The position numbers and the translations under genes were made by a program. From contig CAKKNE010000001.1 in NCBI GenBank assembly GCA_918797485.1, forward strand, positions 4,650,001 through 4,714,000: a DNA stretch of 64,000 nt, given 5' to 3'. The first letter of the stretch is position 1, and every line of letters starts with the position of its first letter. Origin of the DNA: Pelagomonas calceolata (Eukaryota > Sar > Pelagophyceae > Pelagomonadales > Pelagomonadaceae). Below, piece by piece: positions 1 to 9,208 of this stretch. The notes below the pieces were generated by a model, which worked only from the letters and a program-made list of their open reading frames with translations, had not been told where the DNA came from and did no database searches.

Positions 1-2
1 AG

Positions 3-1361
3 AGATCTCAATTGAGTCACAATTTGAGTGCTTTGGCCCTGGGAAGGCCCTGGGAAGCCAATACGCGCGAGATGGTCCTGGACGAGCATGTTGTGGACGC
101 CGCGACGTTCGGTGACGTCAACCTGGTGTCGGCCTGGCTCCACAGCTTGGAGCGTCCAGGAGACATAAACGAGGTCGACGCCGACGGAACGACGGTCCTT
201 AATCTGTGTGCAAGAGGTTTTGACAATCATTATCTTGACGACGACAACGAGGCGGTGGAGAACGAGGTCGCCATCGTAAAAATGATTCTAGCGAAAGGAG
301 GAGCAAACGTGAACCTCGCGGATAAATACGGCTGGACACCGCTACATCATGCTTGCGATTCGAACCCCCTATTTGGCTTGGCTGTGATTCGTGCATTACT
401 CGCGGCGGGCGCCGACATCAACGCGAAGACATCAGGGGTTCGGAAAGAAGACTCCTTCGGGGTAGTCGCGGCCGTCCAGACGCCGCTCGCTACTGCTATT
501 GACTGGTTTCGGTGCGCCGCTGACGACACGGCCCCGGCTGGCTTCGATGCGGAATGCACGCGCACTGCGCTGGAATATGTCGCTCTACTTCTACGTCACG
601 GCGCGTCACTTGATGACTGCTGGGCCGGCGCGCCGGTGGAGAATTTGCTGCGCCACGTCGAGGACCGGACGACGCCGGCCATGGAGATGTGGTTCGGTAA
701 TGATAAGTGGGCTGCCAGCACCCCGCAGGACTTGTCCCAAAACGAACATTTCCTCGCGTGTAAGGCTCTTGTTAAGAAGGCGCGCAGCGAACCGCGCAAG
801 ACGGTCCTCACGCTCCGGGCCCTCGCGATCAAAGGCCGGGCCAAGACGACCGACCCTGTTATGAAATTTCTCGTCGGCATTCCCGACGGCGTTACCGGAA
901 ACGTCCTCTCATTCTGGCCCCCGGCAACGCGATATATCGCGGCGCGACGGCCGGGCACGAGCCAGCTGCCGTATCGGCCGAAGCGCGAAGTTGAGGTGGT
1001 GAAGGCCCCAACGTGTTACGTCTGCGGCCGTAGCAATCGTCCCAATGGTTGTCCGGGCTGCTTTGGTGCCAGGCCTGGGTTCGACAGGCACACGGAGAAT
1101 GTCCACCACGCCATCAGTATGAGCCCGGCCTACAGCGGCAAGTCGTTCGAGGAGCTGCGGCTCGAGGACTACGAGCTGGGGCGGGACGCCGGGAAGTGGT
1201 GGATCGGGGGGACGTTGCAGATCAACAACGATAGGGATATGGCCGCCGCGCTAGACGCGCTCCAGCTCGGTCTCCCATCCGACAGCAACTTGATCTGTCG
1301 ATTCGAAGAGCCCACATACGGCTCCCCCAGACTAGACAATGAAGGAAACATAATCACGTAG
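3..1361 (+). CDS. Ankyrin-repeat protein, 5' end at or beyond window edge
   Basis: The frame is open back to base 3, so the true start may lie outside the window; the first in-frame ATG is at 72. Ankyrin repeats occupy roughly residues 40-200 (motifs such as TTVLNLCARG, GWTPLHHACD and LLAAGADINAK). A cysteine cluster (CYVCGRSN...CPGC) near residue 335 could bind zinc. The segment from about residue 245 to 310 (EHFLACKALV, LRALAIKGRAK, VLSFWPPATRY) resembles the C-terminal tail of the ankyrin protein at 62462-63235, which suggests a shared lineage-specific tail domain. Ankyrin repeats usually bind proteins; no catalytic domain is seen and the partner is unknown. Ends at a TAG; the next gene converges on it 35 bp away. 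Confidence 0.7.
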   Translation, partial: RSQLSHNLSALALGRPWEANTREMVLDEHVVDAATFGDVNLVSAWLHSLERPGDINEVDADGTTVLNLCARGFDNHYLDDDNEAVENEVAIVKMILAKGGANVNLADKYGWTPLHHACDSNPLFGLAVIRALLAAGADINAKTSGVRKEDSFGVVAAVQTPLATAIDWFRCAADDTAPAGFDAECTRTALEYVALLLRHGASLDDCWAGAPVENLLRHVEDRTTPAMEMWFGNDKWAASTPQDLSQNEHFLACKALVKKARSEPRKTVLTLRALAIKGRAKTTDPVMKFLVGIPDGVTGNVLSFWPPATRYIAARRPGTSQLPYRPKREVEVVKAPTCYVCGRSNRPNGCPGCFGARPGFDRHTENVHHAISMSPAYSGKSFEELRLEDYELGRDAGKWWIGGTLQINNDRDMAAALDALQLGLPSDSNLICRFEEPTYGSPRLDNEGNIIT

Positions 1362-1395
1362 TAACACTTAAGAACTTATGGTCAATATCACGAAA

Positions 1396-4300
1396 TCACT
1401 CCCCGACGATCGCCCGCGTCGGCTCCTCTTGTAACAAGCGCGCCACGACGTCGATCGCCGACGTCGTGTGGTCGCTCAGGCCCGACGACGCCGGCGGCCG
1501 TTCAAATAACTCGGCGAGCGTCGCGTTCAGCTCCCGTCTTAATTCCCTCAGTAAAACCGCGGTCCGCGCCGGCGTCTTCACGAGGCGGATCCAGCGCGCG
1601 ATCGTGACCTCTCGTTTCGCGTGGGCCACGTCGACGTCGCCCGGGTACATCAGCAACAGTGCGAAGGGCGTCGCCACGGCGCAGCCTCCCAGCAACAACC
1701 GCCCGCGGCCCGCCTCCCATCTCCTCGAGAAAAAGGCCACGTGGCACGCCTTCTCATCCAGATCGGAAGCTGCTAACATCGACGACTGGGCCAGTCGAGC
1801 TCGATCGAAGCGCACGGCCGGTCTTATACGTTGCGTGGACGTGTCTTCGCCGGAGGCTTTTGCTGAAGCTATCTTCGGTACACTTAACTCCGTATGCGAG
1901 GCATTCAGCGAACCTTTCGAGCCGTTCTGCGCCACAGCGTCGACGCGCGCGACATGGGGAGCTAGAGCACCCACTAACACCGCAGCAATGACATTTGCGT
2001 TCGCAGCATGTCTGTTCGCGTGAGATCTAGCTTCGTCCGCCGTGCCCCGTGCTAGTAGACCAGCTCTCTCAAGTACAAGGACAAAATGGTCCCGCGCATC
2101 CAGTGCATCTCTCAACGCCGGCTCGTGCAATCCTAGCTTCTTCGCTAACAACTGCCGCGCGCCGCCTCTAGCTTCCCTCCACGCATCTAACGCCCTCCCA
2201 CAGGCCACCAAGTCCGCCCGCGGCGGGCAGAGCTTCTTCCGCTCTTCGCGTTGCCCCCGGCCCGGATCCGGCGCCCAGACGGCGTCCGGCCGGCCACCCG
2301 AACCGACGGCCGCCGCTACTGATAAAACGGGTCCGACGCAGCCCAACAACGTCCCATAGACCAGGATCTTTCCTAGTCTAGGATGCACCGGTAGTCTAGC
2401 GAGATGCCGTCCTAGTGGAGACAGTAGTAACTTTTCATCCGAACCGGCATGCAACGACTGTTCAATGGCGCCCCACGACTGCTCCTCTTCGTCGACCAAG
2501 ACTAAAGCACCCACACTCACAAGCTCCGAGAGTGCCGCCGACAAGGCATGGAGAGGCGGCGGCTGGGCGCAGTCCCGCAGCCACTCTGCCGCTGAAGCGA
2601 AGAACTCGGAATCCTTAGACCTTTTCGCATCGTCGCAGGTGGCTTTGGTGGATAGTATCAACTCTTCTAACGGTACCCTTTGTAATTCCGGTTCCTGGTG
2701 GTCCGGCAGTCGTTGTTCAAAGTGGTCCTGCGTATATAACCGGACACATACGCCAGGCCGAACTCTACCAGCCCGACCAGCTCGTTGCCGAGCCGAAGCC
2801 CGAGAACACCAGGCCGTTTCCAGCGTCGGACAAGCAGAAAACAACTTCTCGGAGCCGTGGCGATGGTGCCTCACTTCCTTGACGCGGCCGCAGTCGACGA
2901 CACAGGTTACGTCAGGTATGGTAACACTGCTCTCAGCCACATTTGTGGCCAGTACAATTTTACGAGCATACCCATGAGGTACTGGGGCGAAGGCCGCCCG
3001 CTGATCTTCTCGCGGGGCGTTCGCATGTAGTACCACACATAAACAATGAGATAAGCGACGAGACGCCATCACGCGATCTGCCAAACGCCGGATCTCGCCC
3101 ACACCCGGCAGGAAGACCAGAACGGCGCCATCATCGACCTCCTCTTCCGTATCTTCCCAGCTCTCGGCCACCTCATTCGTAGCAGAGGGAAAGCAGCCCT
3201 CCACCACGGCCTCGATGGCTGCAATCACCAGGTCGTAGTCGAGCTTATGTATATTCCAGCCGTTCTCCTCCTCTTCCGCTTTGTAGCGGTTGACGGCTCG
3301 CTCCACCAACTGGTCCGCATCACTTTTATCCGATTGCCTTACAGTCCTTACGGACTCGGTGCCCTCGTTCCGCCTACCTACTTCGCGATCGTTACCGCCA
3401 CAGGCCGCAGCCACATACCCCGTCGCCGCCACGACATCTTCCAAAAAGTAATTTTGCACGGGATGGGCCCTACCGGATATAGTAACTAACGGCGTCGTCT
3501 GCGCCTTCTCTGAACCTCGCAACGCGGCATCTAGGTACTTCTGGAAGAGCTGCGCATCTAACGTAGCCGACATTAACACGAGGGAGAGTTTTCTAGCTTT
3601 TTCCCGTCTATGTTGTGCTGCCACCGTCCTTCTTAGAGCCGCTAATAACAGATCACTGTCTGCTGCTCTCTCGTGTACCTCATCAAGGACTATATGCGTC
3701 GCATTTCTTACGAAGTCCGCGCCGTCGTCTCCATCGCTGTGGGTTGACGTGGCGCCTCGCAAACATCTCAACAACACTCCAGCCGTGCAAAATAAGATCT
3801 TCGTCCGAGACGAACAGCGGCGCTCGTGCCTTATATGATATCCGACAAGACCACCAATCTCGTCCTCGCCGCACTCCTGGGCGACTCTCGTCGCGACGGA
3901 CGTCGCCGCTACTCGTCGAGGTTGCGTCACGACAATCCTGATGCGCGCCGCCCGTTCCCCACCAGCACAAAGAGCAGCATCCAACAAGTAATGAGGTAAT
4001 TGCGTCGTCTTCCCCGACCCGGTCTCGCCACATACCACCACACGATCCCGGTGGCAGTCCCGCGTCGCATCGCCCGCGAGTTGCACGAAGGACTCCCGCG
4101 CATTATTTGCTGGTAACGAGGCTCGTTGATCCCTCATGGCAGCGTACTCTGGAGAAGCCTTCCTATCCAACCACCACGTCCGTAGCTCGTCGCCTCGTGA
4201 TCTTAACTCCTCGATATCCTCCACTACTTCTTCCACGATAGGCGACGTGGGCTCCTTGTCAGCGTCCCACGCGTCGTCGTCATCACTCTCCAGTAAATCC

Positions 4301-6003
4301 TCCCACGACTCCTGGGGCTCCTCTGTTTCTACTTTCTTTGCTGGAACCTTCTCCCTCTTTTCCAGCTCTTGCTCTTCAGCAGCATCCGCGGCTTCGTCGT
4401 CCGCCGCCGCCGCGTGGAGTAACACTCTCCTCACCACATCAGCGATGATCTTGTCCGACCGGCGCTGCTTCTCCACGGCGCTCAGTGACGCCTCGGCCTC
4501 CTTCTCGGCCTTGATCTTGTCCAGTTTCGCCGTCCACCACTGCTTGAAGGGTGGTGGTAAGACCCTATACAAAGGTAAATCCGGCGCGAGAGCATACAGC
4601 GCCATGCACGCCGCCAGATCGTGCGGCGCCTTCGACGGACCTCCACTACAAGCTCGCGACTTCGCCCAGGGCCGCAGCATCGGGTCTTCGGCGTCTGCTA
4701 TGAGGTTGACGGTCGGTTGTGTACCAGGTGGTGGTTTACTACCTTTGTTGGCTCGAGCGGTCTTTCGCTGGACTCGTTCTCGAGACAGAGCCCACACTCT
4801 GCATCGTACCGTAGTTCTAGATGCAACTTCGTAGGACGGCTTGGGATTGCCGCGTTCGCGACACCACTGCTCCAATTTCTCGCGAGGCGTCGCGCCGGAC
4901 CACACGACGGCCGGCGGCGACGGCGGTCGCGCCACGGTCTCCTTGGGCTCGACTTTCTCCACAACTGCCGCCTCTGCTTCGGCGAACATGGCGCCGACGC
5001 CCTCGTCCTCCTCGGTAACCGTCGTAGACACCTGCGACACGTGGCTGCCCATGGACGCCGCCGAGCCGGATCTCGATCTAGACACGTTTCTGTTGGCCGC
5101 GACGCACCCGAGACACCGTCTTGACGACGACGAGGCCTTCCATTGGGCCTTCGAGTAGTTTCCTCTCGGTTTGTCCGTGCCGCAGGCAGCACAGGGCTTG
5201 GGCTCCTCGAGTTTTTTGGGCCGCTCCGGGAGTTTTCGTAGCTCATCATTCGCTCTTTTGATGTCCTCGCCGACAGAATTCATCTCGTCGTACGCGCGAG
5301 CTTTTTTGAGCGCGCCGTGCTTCTGCCTCAAATCTCGTAGCGTCGCTTCTAATTTGTCGCGCTTCTGGTCGTCGGGCAACGCGTCGAACTCCCTTTGGCG
5401 CTGCTCTTCTTCCTTAGCTTTGATTTCCGCAGCTTTGGCCTCGGCCTCCTGTCTCAATACGGCTTGCAAGGCGTACTGCTTCAGGGCTTCCTCGTCGGAA
5501 TCTTTCCGTCGAGGAGCTCTCTCAGCCTCAGGTGGAGGCGCGTCGGGCACTTGTATCGGTGGTGGCTTGGGCGGCTCCTCCTTCAGACCCATGAGGCCCA
5601 ATAAACTAGGTGGCTCCTCCTTCTCCGGTTCCGGGGCACCTCGCGAAATGACCTCCAAAGAGCCTTGCGACGCATTTCTTTTCACTCGATCTTCTTCCAC
5701 TTCATCCTCCCGAAACGTTTTTGGGAGCTCGTCGTACGATAGCCGCAGGCACAGCCAATCTAGCGCGGCTCTGCTGGTCGTATTGCGCGCGCCTCTCCTT
5801 GCTGCTACTGCAGCTAACGCTCTAGCGGCGTTGTCCTCGTCGAAGCCCGCGGCGGTCACGCCCGCGAACGCGCCGGCCAGAGCGGCTCCAGCCTCCTTGT
5901 CGTTTGCGGTTTCTCTTGTTAAACGACTGGCGGCGTTGCCGAAGGGGCAGCCCTCCTCGAGGTTTAATACATCACCGATGGCGTCGTGCGCCGCGCGCGA
6001 CAT
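1396..6003 (-). CDS. DEAH-box RNA helicase, DHX29/DHX57-like
   Basis: Single exon of 1535 residues from an ATG at 6003. Near residue 80-110 is the sequence ALDWLCLRLSYDELPKTF, typical of the region before the helicase core in DHX29/DHX57 proteins. A C-x2-C ... C-x2-C zinc-like motif (ACGTDKPRGNYSK...RCLGCV), reminiscent of Stc1-type fingers, lies near residue 270-300. The core has motif I GETGSGKTT near 660, motif II DEVH near 770, motif III SAT near 810 and motif VI RAGRAGR near 1070, followed by HA2 and OB-type C-terminal regions. Known relatives unwind RNA in translation initiation or antiviral sensing; the substrate here is inferred only. Charged low-complexity stretches separate the domains. 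Divergent from the next gene. Confidence 0.88.
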   Translation of the reverse strand: MSRAAHDAIGDVLNLEEGCPFGNAASRLTRETANDKEAGAALAGAFAGVTAAGFDEDNAARALAAVAARRGARNTTSRAALDWLCLRLSYDELPKTFREDEVEEDRVKRNASQGSLEVISRGAPEPEKEEPPSLLGLMGLKEEPPKPPPIQVPDAPPPEAERAPRRKDSDEEALKQYALQAVLRQEAEAKAAEIKAKEEEQRQREFDALPDDQKRDKLEATLRDLRQKHGALKKARAYDEMNSVGEDIKRANDELRKLPERPKKLEEPKPCAACGTDKPRGNYSKAQWKASSSSRRCLGCVAANRNVSRSRSGSAASMGSHVSQVSTTVTEEDEGVGAMFAEAEAAVVEKVEPKETVARPPSPPAVVWSGATPREKLEQWCRERGNPKPSYEVASRTTVRCRVWALSRERVQRKTARANKGSKPPPGTQPTVNLIADAEDPMLRPWAKSRACSGGPSKAPHDLAACMALYALAPDLPLYRVLPPPFKQWWTAKLDKIKAEKEAEASLSAVEKQRRSDKIIADVVRRVLLHAAAADDEAADAAEEQELEKREKVPAKKVETEEPQESWEDLLESDDDDAWDADKEPTSPIVEEVVEDIEELRSRGDELRTWWLDRKASPEYAAMRDQRASLPANNARESFVQLAGDATRDCHRDRVVVCGETGSGKTTQLPHYLLDAALCAGGERAARIRIVVTQPRRVAATSVATRVAQECGEDEIGGLVGYHIRHERRCSSRTKILFCTAGVLLRCLRGATSTHSDGDDGADFVRNATHIVLDEVHERAADSDLLLAALRRTVAAQHRREKARKLSLVLMSATLDAQLFQKYLDAALRGSEKAQTTPLVTISGRAHPVQNYFLEDVVAATGYVAAACGGNDREVGRRNEGTESVRTVRQSDKSDADQLVERAVNRYKAEEEENGWNIHKLDYDLVIAAIEAVVEGCFPSATNEVAESWEDTEEEVDDGAVLVFLPGVGEIRRLADRVMASRRLSHCLCVVLHANAPREDQRAAFAPVPHGYARKIVLATNVAESSVTIPDVTCVVDCGRVKEVRHHRHGSEKLFSACPTLETAWCSRASARQRAGRAGRVRPGVCVRLYTQDHFEQRLPDHQEPELQRVPLEELILSTKATCDDAKRSKDSEFFASAAEWLRDCAQPPPLHALSAALSELVSVGALVLVDEEEQSWGAIEQSLHAGSDEKLLLSPLGRHLARLPVHPRLGKILVYGTLLGCVGPVLSVAAAVGSGGRPDAVWAPDPGRGQREERKKLCPPRADLVACGRALDAWREARGGARQLLAKKLGLHEPALRDALDARDHFVLVLERAGLLARGTADEARSHANRHAANANVIAAVLVGALAPHVARVDAVAQNGSKGSLNASHTELSVPKIASAKASGEDTSTQRIRPAVRFDRARLAQSSMLAASDLDEKACHVAFFSRRWEAGRGRLLLGGCAVATPFALLLMYPGDVDVAHAKREVTIARWIRLVKTPARTAVLLRELRRELNATLAELFERPPASSGLSDHTTSAIDVVARLLQEEPTRAIVGE

Positions 6004-6675
6004 GTTATTGCTTTGCGAGCGCTCAGTATCGACGCGTTTGCTTTCTTATCGATGCGTTTCTCGGGTTTCTTGCACAGACGCGCGGCCGCGCCGCCGCCGC
6101 TTGGCTTTTCGACCGGCGCTCAGCCCGCTATACCCTTGATTGCCGAGGAGAAGCTTGTAGCTGCACTTTTGCACCCTGCGCTGCTACGCGGGCTATGAGG
6201 CAAAATTTGATTGCTTGTTGGCTCGGCCAGTAAGAAAACAATTGCTACGTGATCTATACGCCGTCAGGGTCTTTTACACGGTACGCAGTGCCTTTTTTTC
6301 ACGTAGTTTCAGCCTTTGCTTGCTTGCTGGCTAGTGGCTCTACCGCTGGCTGCGCATCCAGCGCTCCCGTAGTGGACGTGACGAGTCTGCCGCGCTGAGA
6401 GCACTAATCCGCGGAAGCCGGGGGTCCGCAGCGCCTTTCAGGTTTTTGGTAGGCAGGTTGGCATCCACAAAAGGCTGCCCTCTACGCCGCGCACACCTCG
6501 GGCCAGGACGGTAGACGCCAGTAGACGCTACCCCGGGACCGGACCAGTGCCGCCGCTAGACGCAGCACCCCTGGGAACGCCGGCCGAGGCTGCCCCAGAC
6601 CAGTGTGCCACCAGACCCTGCGCCGGCGGACGCGCCGCCGCCCGCGCGCCACGCCCGCGCGCCATCGAAACCAAG
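6004..6675. other. Intergenic region between divergent genes
   Basis: About 670 bp separate the helicase start from the first ATG of the next gene and should hold both promoters. The frame of the downstream gene is open upstream to about 6547 but without an ATG. A T7 run lies near 6292. No repeat, RNA gene or convincing extra ORF was recognised. Confidence 0.5.
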
Positions 6676-7293
6676 ATGCCGCTACGCTCACCCAAACCCA
6701 GCATTAGAGAAATGAAAAAGGCCATCATAGACGCCGGCCTGGAGACCGAGGACCTCGTGGAGCGGTCGCATGTGGAGGAGCGCTACGAGGAGGCGCTCGC
6801 ATTGCAGCCCCGCGAGGTCGATGAATCGTCGAGCAAGGCCAAGGGCATGGCCCAGGCCGCAGCACTCCAGAAAAAGGCGTCCGAACCTCCGAAGGCGCGC
6901 CCGCCCGCGCCGAACGAGAGCGGCTGGTGGCGCATGGAGGACCTGTCCAAGGCCTTCAAGAAGTACTCCGAGGACCCCAGCGCGCCCGAGGCCAACTACT
7001 TCATGGGCAAGGCCCTGCAGATGGCGGGCCAGGCGGACCAGGCCGACGAGCAGTATTCGCTATTCTACGACCGGTGCGTCGCGATCCACCAAAACAGAGA
7101 CAAGGCCCTCAAGTTCTACGAGCAAAAGATCCACATCCTCAAGAAGAAGCAGGCCAAGACTCTGCTGCGGGGCGCGGAGCCGTCCGTCGAGGACGCGAAA
7201 AAGTTGGAGGACTACGAGATGATGGCCGCCTGCCTTCCAAGGGTCGAGGCGGAGCGGGCGAAGCGGCGGAAGAAGACGTGCGTGGTCTGCTAG
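6676..7293 (+). CDS. Small basic protein with C-terminal CaaX box
   Basis: About 205 residues from the ATG at 6676. The N-terminus (SIREMKKAIIDAGLETEDLVERSHVEERYEEAL, quoted only as a pattern of short helices) resembles the SAP-like fold that follows 'I-x2-M-x3-I-x2-AGL-x-T-x2-L-x-ER' in several eukaryotic proteins. The middle is helical with TPR-like spacing (APEANYFMGKALQMAGQADQ). The protein ends in a lysine/arginine patch and CVVC. A terminal C-a-a-X after basic residues is the classic signal for farnesylation and membrane attachment, so a prenylated peripheral membrane protein is the best guess. No enzymatic domain was recognised. Single exon. Confidence 0.6.
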   Translation: MPLRSPKPSIREMKKAIIDAGLETEDLVERSHVEERYEEALALQPREVDESSSKAKGMAQAAALQKKASEPPKARPPAPNESGWWRMEDLSKAFKKYSEDPSAPEANYFMGKALQMAGQADQADEQYSLFYDRCVAIHQNRDKALKFYEQKIHILKKKQAKTLLRGAEPSVEDAKKLEDYEMMAACLPRVEAERAKRRKKTCVVC

Positions 7294-7629
7294 TCTTGTA
7301 ATCTTGTGTTCGGTCGTAGTTCGTAGTGCGCGTTCCCGGCGACTTCCCGCGTCGCTAGAGCTCCTCGCTAGAACCCGTCTCAGATACACTAGGGAAGCTT
7401 GTTCGGGCCTTCGAGGAGCCTTCTGACGCCTCGGCTCATCCTCGCCCGATGCGGCTTCGAGGCCTGCTTCGAGACTGTGCTGAGAGCCATTGCAAAACTC
7501 AATCCACAGATCATTGCTCACTCAACGACTGGGTAGAGAACAACGTCCACGCGCACGAACTAGTCCATAACGACGATATTCACAAGCGTATAGCTCGCTC
7601 GACAAAAGTTACAGCCACAAGCACTGAAA
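7294..7629. other. Intergenic spacer between tandem genes
   Basis: 336 bp between two genes on the same strand; presumably the 3' UTR of the first and promoter of the second. Nothing further recognised. Confidence 0.4.
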
Positions 7630-9123
7630 ATGCAAGACCTCGAGAGCCACGAGACCAGCGGTCTCCTCAACAAACAGTCCTCTACAAGCCAGACGCAACC
7701 CCAGAGACGCGCCGTGGCGCTCACGATCGTCGTCGCGTTGGTCGCGACCACCGCGCTCGTCAACCTCGTGCCGAGCGGCCGCGGCGGCGGCCTCCGCGCG
7801 ACGCGCCTCGAGGTCGGCGCCGCGGCCGCGGACGACGACGCAGCGTCGGTCGCAACCGGCTCCGCAGCAGCCGTCACCGACAGCACGGTCAAGGCGGGCT
7901 CAGCGCCCGCGGCGGGCGCCTCGCTCCAAGATAAGTTCGCCGCGGCGTTCCAGAGCATCCTCGACGAAGAGGCGACGGCGTGGGATTGCGCGTTCTCTGT
8001 CGCCGTCAAGACAGAGGGCGAGAGCGCCGCGCTCACGGCCGGCGTCATCGACAAGGCGACTGGAGCGACGGGGAAGCCGTCCGACGTCTGGGCGTGGGGC
8101 TCGGTGACGAAGCCGCTGACGGGCGCTCAGGTGTTGCACCTCGCGGACGAGGGCAAGTTTGACCTCGACGACGCGGCGGCGCCGATCATCGATGAGTACA
8201 TTCAAAACATCGCACAGCAGCAGGGCGACGCCTGGAACTTTACGTGGACGTCCCTCGAGGAGCTTTTCCAGAACGCGTCCGTGAACGATATCACGATTCG
8301 GCAGCTCCTGGCGATGCAAGCTCCTATCCCCGACTTCGACACCGGCGGTCTCCGCGACTATCTAGCTTCAGGAAAATCTGGGACCGCCTGGCAGGTTCTG
8401 GACAGCGTCAAGGACGCGTACCCGCTCACGCCGCTCCAGTACAGCTCGACAAACTTCGTGCTGCTAGGCATGATCGTCGCGCACTTCGCGGACGGGCTTC
8501 CTCTGGAAGAGACGGACCAGGCGTATTACCTACCCTCGCATCTCAAAAGCCAGCTCCACTTCGGACAAAACGGCCAGACGGCGTCGGAGTGGACGGACGT
8601 CAAGTTCTACGACCGCACTGCGGGCAAAGCGGGCGAGGTCCGACACGACGAGTGGTCCGAGAAACCTGGCATCTTCATCGGTTGGGGCGCGTCAGACCTC
8701 GCGGCAAGCGTGCCTGTGGTCGCCGAGCTCTTCTACGAGATCTACGGCGCGCAGACCGTTACGAAGCAAGTCGATGAGATGTTAAAGTTCCACCACGACC
8801 CAGTTTGGGGCTACGAGTACGGCCTCGCGACGATGAGCGCCGGGGTACCGGGTATACCTATGTACGGCCACGGCGGAGACACGTACGGCGCTGAATCGCA
8901 GGCTCATTACAGCCCAGTGCTCAAGGCGTCGGTCGTCGTCGCATCGAACGTGGAGATTCCTCACGAGTCTCAGACCAAGTACGTTAACTGCATGGCATGG
9001 GCGGCGCTCGTGAAAACCATGACCCCGCTGGCGCATTCGATCCGCGAGAGTTGCAATGACATTGGGAATACCGTCCCGAGGGATCTCTACCGCGACCAGA
9101 ACCTGCGCAAGGCCTCCAACTAG
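7630..9123 (+). CDS. Beta-lactamase-family serine hydrolase, membrane anchored
   Basis: 497 residues from an ATG at 7630. A hydrophobic segment at residues about 32-52 (ALTIVVALVATTALVNLV) after a short polar tail suggests a type II membrane anchor. The catalytic fold shows the class C/penicillin-binding pattern: S-x-x-K as SVTK near residue 158 in WGSVTKPLTG, a Y-x-N-type motif as YSSTN near 271, and an H-x-G third motif as HGGDTYG near 413. Eukaryotic members (LACTB or esterase-like) act as peptidases or esterases; the substrate here is unknown. Single exon. Convergent with the desaturase, with 85 bp between stops. Confidence 0.82.
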   Translation: MQDLESHETSGLLNKQSSTSQTQPQRRAVALTIVVALVATTALVNLVPSGRGGGLRATRLEVGAAAADDDAASVATGSAAAVTDSTVKAGSAPAAGASLQDKFAAAFQSILDEEATAWDCAFSVAVKTEGESAALTAGVIDKATGATGKPSDVWAWGSVTKPLTGAQVLHLADEGKFDLDDAAAPIIDEYIQNIAQQQGDAWNFTWTSLEELFQNASVNDITIRQLLAMQAPIPDFDTGGLRDYLASGKSGTAWQVLDSVKDAYPLTPLQYSSTNFVLLGMIVAHFADGLPLEETDQAYYLPSHLKSQLHFGQNGQTASEWTDVKFYDRTAGKAGEVRHDEWSEKPGIFIGWGASDLAASVPVVAELFYEIYGAQTVTKQVDEMLKFHHDPVWGYEYGLATMSAGVPGIPMYGHGGDTYGAESQAHYSPVLKASVVVASNVEIPHESQTKYVNCMAWAALVKTMTPLAHSIRESCNDIGNTVPRDLYRDQNLRKASN

Positions 9124-9208
9124 CGGCCACCACAAAGCGGTATAGGAGCTGGAAAGTCTCCACGAGCTCGGGATAAAACTCGACGAGCGCCGCAAAATAA
9201 GAGTAAGA

